Shown here one piece after another: positions 1-6,977 of a stretch of 7,877 nucleotides of DNA. Position 1 is the first letter of the stretch. Each line of letters begins with the position of its first letter. A model generated the notes under the pieces. It was given only the letters and a program-made list of their open reading frames with translations. It was not told the origin of the DNA and searched no databases. This DNA is from Candidatus Competibacteraceae bacterium (GTDB lineage Bacteria; Pseudomonadota; Gammaproteobacteria; Competibacterales; Competibacteraceae), in the NCBI GenBank assembly GCA_012032855.1, contig JAAUQA010000135.1, positions 1-7,877 of the forward strand. The letters are read 5' to 3'. The position numbers and the translations under genes are program-made.

Positions 1-671
1 GCCACAGGTTTTACATCAGTCAATAACAGTACTAATGCGGTGAGAATCAACAGCGCCCCGGCAGCACCGAAGATTCCGGAATAACCGAATTCATCGCGCC
101 GCTTAGGCCAGTTCCACAGCATAAACCCACCAACCGCTGCGGTCAGCGCGAACGCTAACTGGCCCAACGACAGCGAGGCGGAAAGGGCTGCAACAGCGCC
201 TAATCCCAATGCGGCACTGAGTACCATACTGGAGGGGATCAACACATCCGCACGCACCCGCTCCAGACGCCAGAAAATCAGCACAGAAGCCCCATAAAGC
301 GCCACCAATTCCAGTATCAGCCCAAGCTCCGGCTGTCTTAGCCGAACCGCCGCCAGCCAAGCCAAAACCAACAGTGGCCAAAGCAAAGTAGCGCCGACAA
401 ACCAACTGCGTTTCTGCGCACGCCAATCCAGGAACAAACCCAATATCACACTGCCTACAATCAAATAAGGCAGCTTGTGAACAGCGGTATTCGGTGGCCA
501 GGACCAGCCCAGCAGCAACAAAACTACCAGTAACAAGCCCAAGCCGATAGAGACGCAGGCCAATTGATTACCCCTAACACGCCCTAACAGCGACCGCAGC
601 ATACCGGTCAGTATAAAAACCAGTATCAGCGGCAGTAACACGCTCTGCACAATAGGATGATTAAAATCCAT
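1..671 (-). CDS. Unrecognised multi-pass inner-membrane protein (partial, C-terminus beyond window)
   Basis: I do not recognise the family. Reading the minus strand from the ATG at 669-671 gives an open frame of 223 full codons that reaches the left edge without a stop, so the C-terminal end is missing. The product begins MDFNHPIVQS and is strongly hydrophobic, with about eight likely membrane segments near residues 8-25, 37-56, 67-83, 90-109, 115-134, 143-163, 168-186 and 197-217. Short Arg/Lys-rich loops lie between them (for example residues 26-34, 83-89, 135-140 and 189-193). I see no cofactor motif, signal cleavage site or soluble domain. The start has only a weak ribosome site; an in-frame TTG three codons upstream is an alternative. 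It is divergent from the molybdenum-hydroxylase operon and shares its control region, which hints at but does not show a related role. The length, the hydrophobic pattern and the unbroken frame make it a credible gene. Confidence 0.72.
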   Translation of the reverse strand, partial: MDFNHPIVQSVLLPLILVFILTGMLRSLLGRVRGNQLACVSIGLGLLLVVLLLLGWSWPPNTAVHKLPYLIVGSVILGLFLDWRAQKRSWFVGATLLWPLLVLAWLAAVRLRQPELGLILELVALYGASVLIFWRLERVRADVLIPSSMVLSAALGLGAVAALSASLSLGQLAFALTAAVGGFMLWNWPKRRDEFGYSGIFGAAGALLILTALVLLLTDVKPV

Positions 672-801
672 CGTCGTCAACTCGGTGATGTCAAAAGAAT
701 TACTACATTATGCCTTTTTCCGAGTGTTTGTGTTCGGTTGACTCGCCACTGCCTGAGGGTACTACCAGTATCCAAAGCACCGATGATGCACATCACACGT
801 G

Positions 802-838
802 GTTTACTAATGACGCTTAAGGTCATACTGAACTAAAC
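802..838. promoter_or_regulatory. Nested imperfect dyad, candidate operator
   Basis: Outer arms GTTTA (802-806) and TAAAC (834-838) enclose inner arms ATGAC (810-814) and GTCAT (822-826). Both pairs are perfect 5-bp inverted repeats, and their centres differ by 2 bp. The element lies directly upstream of the best -35-like hexamer for the hydroxylase operon, where an activator or repressor could act. No poly-T tract follows, so it is not a terminator. Short dyads can arise by chance, so the call is tentative. Confidence 0.3.
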
Positions 839-867
839 TTGCTCAAACTGCATTTGGACTTTCTAAC
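839..867 (+). promoter_or_regulatory. Weak sigma-70-like promoter for the hydroxylase operon
   Basis: TTGCTC (839-844) and TCTAAC (862-867) are separated by 17 bp and match the consensus hexamers at 3 and 4 of 6 positions. Transcription would begin near 874, leaving a leader of about 33 nt before the ATG at 907. It is the best pair I found in this gap but is poor enough to need an activator, if it is real. Confidence 0.22.
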
Positions 868-890
868 GCTCGCTCCGGGCCATGTTCAAT

Positions 891-895
891 GGAGG
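891..895 (+). promoter_or_regulatory. Shine-Dalgarno GGAGG that fixes the small-subunit start
   Basis: GGAGG lies 11 nt before the ATG at 907. An earlier in-frame ATG at 889 overlaps this site and has no ribosome site of its own. The start at 907 also gives the N-terminus expected for the family (MISLTINN, running straight into the ferredoxin fold). The six extra residues from 889 are therefore probably not translated. Confidence 0.8.
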
Positions 896-906
896 TCAAC
901 ACCGTC

Positions 907-1371
907 ATGATTTCCCTCACCATCAACAACCAATACCATGAGGTCAACGTGGCACCCGATACACCGCTGCTGTGGGTGTTGCGCGACACGCTGGGCCTGA
1001 CCGGCACTAAATACGGCTGCGGTCAAGCACTGTGCGGAGCCTGCACCGTGCATGTCAACGGCAGTCCGGTGCGATCTTGTTCTATCCCGGTCTCCGCACT
1101 GGCCGGTAGTGAGGTTACTACTATTGAAGGCGCTACAGGTCAGACTTTCGAAGCGCTCAAGCAAAGCTGGGTTGTGTTAAACGTCCCACAATGCGGTTAT
1201 TGTCAGTCGGGTCAACTCATGGGTGCTCTGGCTTTGTTAAACAACACGCCCAAGCCGAGCGACGCCGATATCGACGCCGCGATGTCCGGCAATTTATGCC
1301 GTTGCGCGACCTATTTACGCATACGCGCCGCTATCCACGGTGCAGCCGACCTGCTGGAGGCTAGCTCATGA
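907..1371 (+). CDS. Two-[2Fe-2S] small subunit of a molybdenum hydroxylase (IorA-like)
   Basis: This 154-residue protein carries electrons from the molybdenum centre of its partner subunit to an external acceptor. The N-terminal plant-ferredoxin-type domain (about residues 1-75) holds the first cluster ligands Cys38, Cys43, Cys46 and Cys58, in the motif [14 protein letters not shown]. The C-terminal helical domain (about 80-150) holds Cys96, Cys99, Cys131 and Cys133, in CGYCQSGQ and CRCATY. All eight ligands are present and the length is normal for the isoquinoline 1-oxidoreductase alpha-subunit type. It has no signal peptide. In this family the small subunit is believed to be exported bound to the Tat-signal-bearing large subunit. 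Its stop overlaps the next start as ATGA, which implies translational coupling. The family is secure. The substrate cannot be read from this subunit. Confidence 0.95.
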   Translation: MISLTINNQYHEVNVAPDTPLLWVLRDTLGLTGTKYGCGQALCGACTVHVNGSPVRSCSIPVSALAGSEVTTIEGATGQTFEALKQSWVVLNVPQCGYCQSGQLMGALALLNNTPKPSDADIDAAMSGNLCRCATYLRIRAAIHGAADLLEASS

Positions 1372-3548
1372 GCGCGAATATCAATTCCGGTCGCCGGGCG
1401 TTTCTAAAAACCGGTGTGGCAGTAACTGCCGGTTTGACCCTGGGTTTCCATTTGCCTGCCGGCATGATGCGGCGAGCAGCAGCGAGTGCCGAAACCGCCA
1501 CACCGTTCGTACCCAACGCCTTTTTGCGCATCACGCCGGATAACATGATCACCGTGCTGATCAAGCATCTGGAAATGGGCCAGGGCGTTTACACGGGACT
1601 ACCGATGCTGGTAGCAGAGGAATTGGAAGCGGATTGGCAACAGATCAAAGTCGAATCGGCCCCAGCCGATCTTAATTTGTACGCTAATCTATCCTGGGGT
1701 GGGGCGGCACAGGGCACAGGTGGTAGCACCAGCTTGGGCAATTCGTGGGAGCAGTTGCGCCGCGCGGGCGCTACCGCCCGAGTGATGCTAATCACTGCCG
1801 CCGCTGCGGATTGGGGTGTCGACGTCGCCACGCTGAGGGCCGAAAACGGCTTTGTAATCAATCCGGAAAACGACCGAAAAGCCAGCTTTGGCGAATTGGC
1901 TGCTATAGCTGCCAGTTTGCAGCCACCGGCCGATGTCGCGCTTAAAGCACCTAAGGACTGGAAAATCATCGGCAAGAGCATGCCCCGCAAGGACAGTTTG
2001 GAGAAATCCACCGGCCAAGCCCGCTTTGCCATTGATTGGTCGCTGCCCGGAATGCTTACCGCTCTAATCGCCCGTGCACCGCGTTTCGGAGCGGCGGTGA
2101 AAAGCTTCGATGCCGAGCGGACCAAGGCCGTGCCCGGTGTTAAAACCGTGGTGCAGATACCGCAAGGCGTGGCGGTGGTCGCTGAAGGGTTTTGGGCAGC
2201 GAAAAAAGGCCGCGACGCCCTGATCATCGACTGGGAAGGCGGGGAAACTTTATCGACCGACTCATTATTGAAACAATATCATGAATGGGCCGATCAACCG
2301 GCTTCGGTAGCTGCAGCCGAGGGCGATGCCCACCATGCCTTGACCCAAGGCGCGCAAAAGCTGGATGCCGTTTTTGAGTTCCCGTATCTCGCCCATGCAC
2401 CATTGGAACCATTGAGTTGTGTCGTAAAACTGGAGGACGACGGCTGCGACATCTGGGCCGGTTCTCAACTGCAAACTCTGGATCAAGCCATTGCCGCCAA
2501 CATCGCTGGCCTGGAACCGTCTCAAGTCCGTATTCATACCCTGTTCGCCGGCGGCAGCTTTGGTCGTCATGCCAATCCAACCTCGGATTACATCGCCGAA
2601 GGCGTAGCTGTGGCTAAGGCGACGCGTTCTTTACAAGCCCCGATTCGGCTGATGTGGACCCGCGAAGACGACATCAAAGGCGGCTATTATCGACCACAGT
2701 ACGTGCACCGTCTCAGCGCCACATTGGATGCAGCGGGTCAACCAGTCGGCTGGTTCCATCGTATTGTCGGTCAATCTATTTTGGCCGGTACGCCATTCGA
2801 AGCCATGCTGGTCAAGGACGACATTGATTCCACTTCGGTAGAAGGCGCTTCTAATTTACCCTACGCCATTCCTCACCGACGTGTTGAATTGCTGTCGCCG
2901 CAGGTTGGTGTTTCAGTGCTGTGGTGGCGCAGTGTCGGACATACCCATACGGGATTCGCCACAGAAGTGTTCATCGACGAACTGGCCGTCGCTGCAAACC
3001 GTGATCCGGTCGAATTTCGCAGCGCTTTGCTGGCTGAACATCCCCGTCACAAGGCCGTATTGGAATTAGCTGCGGAAAAGGCGGAGTGGGGAACACCGTT
3101 GCTGACCGGTCGAGGACGGGGCATTGCTGTGCACGAATCTTTCCATTCCTATGTCGCGCAAGTGGCGGAAGTCACTGTACAACCAGACGGCCGGTTCACC
3201 GTAGATCGCATCGTGTGCGCCGTGGATTGCGGGATTGCGGTTAATCCCGATGTTATAGCCGCACAAATGGAAGGCGGCATCGGTTTTGCGCTGACCGCCG
3301 CCCTATACGGGCGGATCACTCTCAAGGATGGCGCAGTGGAGCAGAGCAACTTTCATGATTATCTGCTGTTGCGAATCAACGAGATGCCCAAAGTGGAGGT
3401 GCACATCATACCGAGCGAAGCGGCGCCAACCGGGGTCGGTGAACCGGGAGTGCCGCCCTGTGCGCCAGCACTGGTTAATGCGTTATATGCCGCCACCGGC
3501 AAGCGCATCCGGCGTTTGCCGATTGATCCCGCCGAACTCAGGGCCTGA
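1368..3548 (+). CDS. Molybdopterin-binding large subunit, Tat-exported molybdenum hydroxylase (IorB-like)
   Basis: This 726-residue protein is the catalytic subunit of a xanthine-dehydrogenase-superfamily enzyme that hydroxylates an N-heterocycle or oxidises an aldehyde. Residues 8-30 form a twin-arginine signal: GRRAFLKTG followed by a hydrophobic stretch, so the enzyme probably works in the periplasm. Family motifs follow in order: [12 protein letters not shown] (68-79), GGSFGRH in the cofactor pocket (395-401), [10 protein letters not shown] (440-449), [12 protein letters not shown] (519-530), [10 protein letters not shown] (619-628) and [14 protein letters not shown] (635-648). The GVGEPG loop (689-694) carries Glu692, the equivalent of the general base of xanthine dehydrogenases. 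The length fits IorB-type subunits, with no fused FAD or haem domain. CTGGAGG (1354-1360) precedes the ATG, which overlaps the small-subunit stop. The family assignment is firm. Isoquinoline is only the namesake substrate, and an aldehyde is equally possible. Confidence 0.94.
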   Translation: MSANINSGRRAFLKTGVAVTAGLTLGFHLPAGMMRRAAASAETATPFVPNAFLRITPDNMITVLIKHLEMGQGVYTGLPMLVAEELEADWQQIKVESAPADLNLYANLSWGGAAQGTGGSTSLGNSWEQLRRAGATARVMLITAAAADWGVDVATLRAENGFVINPENDRKASFGELAAIAASLQPPADVALKAPKDWKIIGKSMPRKDSLEKSTGQARFAIDWSLPGMLTALIARAPRFGAAVKSFDAERTKAVPGVKTVVQIPQGVAVVAEGFWAAKKGRDALIIDWEGGETLSTDSLLKQYHEWADQPASVAAAEGDAHHALTQGAQKLDAVFEFPYLAHAPLEPLSCVVKLEDDGCDIWAGSQLQTLDQAIAANIAGLEPSQVRIHTLFAGGSFGRHANPTSDYIAEGVAVAKATRSLQAPIRLMWTREDDIKGGYYRPQYVHRLSATLDAAGQPVGWFHRIVGQSILAGTPFEAMLVKDDIDSTSVEGASNLPYAIPHRRVELLSPQVGVSVLWWRSVGHTHTGFATEVFIDELAVAANRDPVEFRSALLAEHPRHKAVLELAAEKAEWGTPLLTGRGRGIAVHESFHSYVAQVAEVTVQPDGRFTVDRIVCAVDCGIAVNPDVIAAQMEGGIGFALTAALYGRITLKDGAVEQSNFHDYLLLRINEMPKVEVHIIPSEAAPTGVGEPGVPPCAPALVNALYAATGKRIRRLPIDPAELRA

Positions 3549-3550
3549 CT

Positions 3551-4543
3551 ATGGACAGCATGGATATCGAGGTCCTGCGGAACGCGGTAGCTTGGCTGCA
3601 AGCCGGGCATCGCGTTGCGCTGGTTACGGTGGCACAAACCTGGGGTTCCGCACCAAGACCGGTTGGTGCGCTGCTGGCGATGGCCGATGACGGACGGCTG
3701 AGCGGTTCGGTCTCGGGCGGTTGCATTGAAGATGATCTGGGCAGGCGTGTTCACAGCGATTTTCCTGAGCGCTGCGAGATCATCAAATACGGCGTCACTG
3801 CCGAAGAAGCCCGTCGATTCGGGTTGCCTTGCGGCGGCACGTTGCAATTGGTGGTTGAACCGTTGGTAAACGCAGATGCGCTTGCGCCGGTGCTCGCTGC
3901 AGTTGAACGTCGTGAGTTGGTCATGCGCCAAATACAGCTCAGCACTGGATCGGCGATTTATCAGCATGCTGGTAGAGCGGTTCGGCCCGGACTCGACGGC
4001 GATGTACTGATCCAATTGTTCGGCCCACGTTGGCGTTTGCTCATTATCGGGGCCAGTCAAACTTCTTTGCATTTGGCCCGGATGGCACAAGCGCTGGATT
4101 ATCGGGTTTACGTCTGCGATCCGCGCGAAGAGTATCAACAATCTTGGGAGCGAGCCGAAGTGGATTGGCTACCCGGTATGCCGGACGATGTGGTGCGTGA
4201 GTTACGCCCTGATCAGCGCACCGCCATTATCGCCTTGACTCACGATCCCAAGCTCGACGATATGGCCTTGATGGAAGCGTTGCGCTCCGACGCCTTTTAT
4301 GTCGGCGCGCTCGGTTCTAAACTGAACAACGCTAATCGTCGCAAGCGGCTGCTCCAGCTTGATCTTACGCAAGAACAAATCGACCGTTTGCACGGACCGG
4401 TAGGATTACCCATCGGTAGTCGCACACCGCCTGAAATCGCCTTGTCGATACTCGCGGAACTGGTCGCGCTGCGCAATGGCATGGAGTTCATCAAGGGAAT
4501 CACACCACCGCTTGCTTCGCCACTACCGCTGACCATCACTTGA
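3551..4543 (+). CDS. xdhC: XdhC/CoxI-family molybdenum cofactor maturation protein
   Basis: A 330-residue protein of the family that binds molybdenum cofactor, supports its sulfuration and delivers it to xanthine-dehydrogenase-type apoenzymes; it acts in the cytoplasm before Tat export of the enzyme. The N-terminal XdhC/CoxI domain shows [12 protein letters not shown] (31-42), GSVSGGCIE (52-60) and [16 protein letters not shown] (90-105), with conserved Cys58 and Cys94. A Rossmann-like C-terminal domain starts at [10 protein letters not shown] (163-172). It continues through DPREEY (190-195), LTHDPKLDD (229-237) and YVGALGSK (250-257), and ends with [18 protein letters not shown] (287-304). 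All landmarks are intact. The ATG lies 2 bp after the large-subunit stop with AGGG seven bases upstream. A second ATG at 3560 lacks a ribosome site. Its position in the operon indicates that the large subunit is its client. Confidence 0.93.
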   Translation: MDSMDIEVLRNAVAWLQAGHRVALVTVAQTWGSAPRPVGALLAMADDGRLSGSVSGGCIEDDLGRRVHSDFPERCEIIKYGVTAEEARRFGLPCGGTLQLVVEPLVNADALAPVLAAVERRELVMRQIQLSTGSAIYQHAGRAVRPGLDGDVLIQLFGPRWRLLIIGASQTSLHLARMAQALDYRVYVCDPREEYQQSWERAEVDWLPGMPDDVVRELRPDQRTAIIALTHDPKLDDMALMEALRSDAFYVGALGSKLNNANRRKRLLQLDLTQEQIDRLHGPVGLPIGSRTPPEIALSILAELVALRNGMEFIKGITPPLASPLPLTIT

Positions 4544-5133
4544 AACAAGGTATTTTGTTAGCGGCGGGTTTCTCTCGCCGCTTCGGCGCGGGCAATAAGC
4601 TGTTGCACCCGCTAATGGACGGTACTCCGATGATCCTCGCTGCAGCACGTAGCTTGCAAGCCGCATTAAACAACGTGCTGATCGTTATCAACCCCGAAGC
4701 CAAGGTGCTCAGGCGGTTGCTATTGGAGAACGGATTCGACCTTACGATTTGCCCGCACGCTGATCAAGGCATGGGAGTGAGTCTGGCTTGGGCAGTGCGA
4801 GAAACGTCAATGGCAACGGCATGGATTATTGCTTTAGGCGATATGCCGTTTATTAAACCAGCTACTCATCGCCGGATTGCCGATGCGCTTGCAGAACCTT
4901 GGGATATTGCCGCTCCTGACTTTCGAGGGCAACGCGGTCATCCGGTGGGTTTTGGCCGTGCTTACCACGAAGCGTTATTGACTTTGGAAGGTGATCAGGG
5001 TGCACGAATTCTGCTTCACGAGCATAGGGCACATCTAAAAACGGTTGCTTGCCAGGATCAAGGGGTTCTGTTCGATATCGACACTGTGGATGAACGCGTC
5101 GTCAAGAAACAGCAACTGCACTGGCTCCAGTGA
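4540..5133 (+). CDS. mocA: Molybdenum cofactor cytidylyltransferase (MocA)
   Basis: A 197-residue nucleotidyltransferase that joins CMP from CTP to molybdopterin, making the cytosine-dinucleotide form used by xanthine-dehydrogenase-type enzymes. The nucleotide-binding loop LLAAGFSRRFG (6-16) is followed by NKLL (19-22), the metal-binding GDMPF (100-104), RGQRGHPVGF (129-138), GDQGAR (151-156) and the closing DIDTVDE (179-185). This set fits MocA better than the GTP-using MobA, and the neighbours support it: the enzyme family here needs the cytosine form. The start is TTG, which overlaps the xdhC stop as TTGA. No ATG or GTG lies close upstream in frame, and the nucleotide-binding loop begins five codons later, so a later start is excluded. 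I see no strong ribosome site, so translation is probably coupled to xdhC. Confidence 0.92.
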   Translation: MKQGILLAAGFSRRFGAGNKLLHPLMDGTPMILAAARSLQAALNNVLIVINPEAKVLRRLLLENGFDLTICPHADQGMGVSLAWAVRETSMATAWIIALGDMPFIKPATHRRIADALAEPWDIAAPDFRGQRGHPVGFGRAYHEALLTLEGDQGARILLHEHRAHLKTVACQDQGVLFDIDTVDERVVKKQQLHWLQ

Positions 5134-6026
5134 TGGCACGACTAAACCTCGAACAGCTTAAGGCTTTTCTTGCGGTCATCAGACTTGGGGGCATCAACAA
5201 AGCCTCTACAGCACTGAACCTGACACAACCGGCGGTAAGCTCTCGGATCAGGAACCTGGAGGAAACCCTCGGCACACAACTTTTCGAAAGATCAGCAACC
5301 GGTATTCGCATGACGAAACGTGGCGAACTTCTGGTTCGTTATGCTGAGCAAATCGAGCGAACGGCAAGCCGGATTGAAAAGGACGTCATGGACCCTAAAG
5401 GGGTGGAAGGACTGCTCCGGATTGGCGTCTCCGAGACGATCGCCCAATGTTGGCTTCCGGATTTTATCTCAAGGTTGCATCAACGTTTCCCGAATCTCGA
5501 AATCGAGATCAACGTCGATATCTCGGTCAATCTCCGCGAGGATTTGCTCAATCGTGAGATTGATCTGGCCATCCTGCTCGGTCCGATTTCCGAATACTCG
5601 GTGGACAACATCATGCTGCCGGTTTTCGAATTGGCTTGGTATGTCTCAAGCGGAACCGACCAACCCGAAGACGGCCCCGCCGGACATCTGCGCAAGCCGA
5701 TAATTACCTATGCACGCAACACTCGCCCGTATCGAGAGCTCAAGGCCGAGCTTTTTGATCGGATCGGTCCCTCAGCGAAGTTTCTCCCCTCTTCATCCCT
5801 CTCTGCCTGTTTTCGCTTAGTGGAAGCTGGGCTTGGTGTTGCCGCTTTACCTCGTGCGCTTGGCAGCGAGTTTGTCGATGCCGGCAGGCTTCTGGAATTC
5901 GATCCCGGTTGGGTTCCAAGCCCCCTCAGTTTCTCAGTTTCCTACCTTGGCGATCCCACCAGCGAAATGATTACAACCGCTGCACTGCTTGCTGAGCAAA
6001 CCGCAAAGGAGTTCTTAATGGTATAG
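5133..6026 (+). CDS. LysR-family transcriptional regulator
   Basis: A 297-residue regulator of normal LysR length. The winged helix-turn-helix occupies about residues 3-62. The recognition region is ASTALNLTQPAVSSRIRNLE, followed by LGTQLFERSATGIRMTKRG. A linker helix comes next, and then the two-lobed effector-binding domain from about residue 90 (GLLRIGVSETIAQCWLP) to the end. The ATG at 5133 overlaps the mocA stop (TGATG). A GTG one codon earlier (5130) would add a single residue and cannot be excluded. No clear ribosome site is visible, so coupling to mocA is possible. Leucine codon choice differs strongly from mocA, which suggests another origin. The hydro-lyase gene lies immediately downstream behind an AT-rich control region, so that gene and dctP are its most likely targets. 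The effector is unknown, plausibly the carboxylate handled by these genes. Confidence 0.93.
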   Translation: MARLNLEQLKAFLAVIRLGGINKASTALNLTQPAVSSRIRNLEETLGTQLFERSATGIRMTKRGELLVRYAEQIERTASRIEKDVMDPKGVEGLLRIGVSETIAQCWLPDFISRLHQRFPNLEIEINVDISVNLREDLLNREIDLAILLGPISEYSVDNIMLPVFELAWYVSSGTDQPEDGPAGHLRKPIITYARNTRPYRELKAELFDRIGPSAKFLPSSSLSACFRLVEAGLGVAALPRALGSEFVDAGRLLEFDPGWVPSPLSFSVSYLGDPTSEMITTAALLAEQTAKEFLMV

Positions 6027-6070
6027 ATAATATTTATATTATAAAGCATATTTTATTAATTTGATTTTAT
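6021..6070. other. AT-rich block between lysR and hydro-lyase
   Basis: Only 5 of these 50 bases are G or C, in a window that is otherwise clearly GC-richer. The block starts at the last codons of lysR and ends at the candidate -35 hexamer. It is typical of a bendable, easily melted upstream control region, and could also mark a past joining point. Confidence 0.6.
6027..6042. promoter_or_regulatory. Perfect AT-rich inverted repeat, candidate LysR operator
   Basis: ATAATAT (6027-6033) and ATATTAT (6036-6042) are exact inverted repeats with a 2-bp TT spacer, starting one base after the lysR stop. The centre lies about 61 bp upstream of the start predicted from the promoter at 6061-6089. LysR-type regulators typically hold a recognition site near -65, often an AT-rich dyad. 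The position fits. The exact T-N11-A spacing of the classical motif is not met, because the dyad is centred between two bases. Chance is a real alternative in such AT-rich sequence. Confidence 0.42.
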
Positions 6071-6089
6071 ATGATGACCTGGCGATACT
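6061..6089 (+). promoter_or_regulatory. Sigma-70-like promoter for hydro-lyase and dctP
   Basis: TTGATT (6061-6066) and GATACT (6084-6089) match the -35 and -10 consensus at four of six positions each, with the optimal 17-bp spacing. Transcription would start near 6096, just before the Shine-Dalgarno sequence at 6102-6106. The moderate match fits a promoter needing an activator such as the adjacent LysR protein. Confidence 0.42.
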
Positions 6090-6101
6090 GGCGAAAAATC
6101 T

Positions 6102-6106
6102 GAGGG
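6102..6106 (+). promoter_or_regulatory. Shine-Dalgarno GAGGG that fixes the hydro-lyase start
   Basis: GAGGG lies five bases before the ATG at 6112. The frame stays open upstream to a TTG at 6061, but that codon is the candidate -35 hexamer and has no ribosome site. The 17-residue extension it would add is not needed for the family length, so 6112 is preferred. Confidence 0.75.
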
Positions 6107-6111
6107 TCAAT

Positions 6112-6942
6112 ATGAATATCTCCCACCAAACTCTTTCCTCCAGATCGCTGCCTGAGCTGCGACAGGCCATTCGAACGGGGCAGTACGGCTCGCATACGGC
6201 CGGCCTTGGTGTCGGCTACTTGCAAGCCAATCTTGCGATCATGCCGGAAGCCCACGCACTGGATTTTATGCGGTTTTGCCAGCGCAATCCAAAGCCTTGC
6301 CCGTTGGTCGGAGTATCCGACACGGGTGATCCGATGCTGAGAACGTTGGGCCACGATATCGACATTCGCAGCGATGTTCCCGCCTATAACATTTACCGAG
6401 CCGGTGTTCTGGAAGGTAGCGTAGCAAACATAGACCATCTCTGGCAGAACGATCTAGTGACCTTCGCCCTAGGGTGTTCGTTCACCTTTGAAAACGCCTT
6501 GCAGAAATTAGGGATTCCACTTTGGCATATCGACCACGATACGATCGTGCCCATGTTCCGCACCAACATTCCTACTGTTCCCTCAGGACCGTTCCGAGGC
6601 CCTATGGTCGTCAGCATGAGGTCGATCCCGCAAGATCGCGTTGAGCTGGTCACTGAGATCTGTCGAAGATATCCGCTCGCGCATGGGGCGCCGGTGCATG
6701 TCGGTGATCCGACGCAAATCGGCATAATGGATATCGACAACCCGGATTGGGGCGATCCCGCTCCCGTCGCCAAAGGCGAGTTTCCTGTTTTCTGGGCCTG
6801 TGGAGTAACCCCACAAGCTGCGATCGAACAGGCCAAGATTCCGCTTTGCATCACCCACAAACCTGGACACATGCTGATCACCGATGTTCTGGAAGATGCA
6901 GAGGTTCCCGTGATCGCGAATGCAAGCGCGCCTCGCGCGTAA
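6112..6942 (+). CDS. Putative hydro-lyase, DUF1445 / YcsI (UPF0317) family
   Basis: A 276-residue cytoplasmic protein, close to the usual length for this family. The conserved blocks I recognise are all present: GYLQANLAIMP (35-45), FCQRNPKPCPL (55-65), DIRSDVPAYNIYRAG (84-98), LVTFALGCSFTFE (115-127), RTNIPTVPSGPFRGPMVVSM (150-169), HGAPVHVGDPTQIGI (191-205), FPVFWACGVTPQ (224-235) and ITHKPGHMLITD (247-258). Bacterial members are annotated as hydro-lyases with little biochemical support. The mammalian homologue DGLUCY is a D-glutamate cyclase that makes 5-oxo-D-proline, and Bacillus ycsI lies beside 5-oxoprolinase genes. A dehydration or cyclisation of a glutamate-like carboxylate is therefore a reasonable inference here. 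It is followed after 35 bp by a TRAP binding protein, probably in the same transcript, and preceded by a LysR regulator. The family is certain and the substrate is not shown. Confidence 0.93.
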   Translation: MNISHQTLSSRSLPELRQAIRTGQYGSHTAGLGVGYLQANLAIMPEAHALDFMRFCQRNPKPCPLVGVSDTGDPMLRTLGHDIDIRSDVPAYNIYRAGVLEGSVANIDHLWQNDLVTFALGCSFTFENALQKLGIPLWHIDHDTIVPMFRTNIPTVPSGPFRGPMVVSMRSIPQDRVELVTEICRRYPLAHGAPVHVGDPTQIGIMDIDNPDWGDPAPVAKGEFPVFWACGVTPQAAIEQAKIPLCITHKPGHMLITDVLEDAEVPVIANASAPRA

Positions 6943-6977
6943 TTAACCCAATCCCTGTTCTAACAAGGAGTGCCCCA

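Larger units (their letters stand above)
672..906. promoter_or_regulatory. Divergent intergenic control region
   Basis: These 235 bp separate the minus-strand membrane gene from the hydroxylase operon and should hold promoters for both. I see no convincing small gene. For the minus strand, a CATAAT -10-like hexamer (plus positions 707-712) would put a start about 28 bp before the ATG, but I find no good -35. For the plus strand the best pair is weak (839-867, listed separately). Short dyads are present: CGAGT/ACTCG (721-725 and 741-745), TGATG/CATCA (784-788 and 791-795) and a nested pair at 802-838. That they bind a regulator is inference. Confidence 0.5.

Noticed and set aside
103..426. A 107-codon minus-strand open frame starting MACAETQLV
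   Set aside because: It lies in another frame of the same strand inside the longer frame from 671 to the edge, whose product has a consistent membrane-segment pattern. This one is Cys- and Gly-rich without structure and is a shadow.
689..694. A perfect TTGACA on the minus strand just upstream of the membrane gene, considered as its -35
   Set aside because: A 17-bp spacing would place the -10 over the ATG itself, and no TATAAT-like hexamer is there.
1589..2227. A 212-codon minus-strand open frame inside the large-subunit gene
   Set aside because: Antisense to conserved catalytic-subunit sequence. Its Ser/Ala-rich composition is that of a reverse-strand shadow.
3359..4141. A 260-codon minus-strand open frame spanning the large-subunit/xdhC junction
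   Set aside because: It is antisense to two genes with fully conserved family motifs, has no ribosome site that I can see and no recognisable motif. GC-rich codon bias readily makes such frames.
6061..6111. A 17-residue N-terminal extension of the hydro-lyase from a TTG at 6061
   Set aside because: No ribosome site precedes it, it overlaps the predicted promoter, and the ATG at 6112 with GAGGG gives the normal family length.
6926..6938. GCGCG-CCT-CGCGC hairpin at the end of the hydro-lyase gene, considered as a terminator
   Set aside because: The stem is only 5 bp, lies inside the coding sequence before the stop, and has no T-run after it. The next gene is 35 bp on with a good ribosome site, so readthrough is expected.
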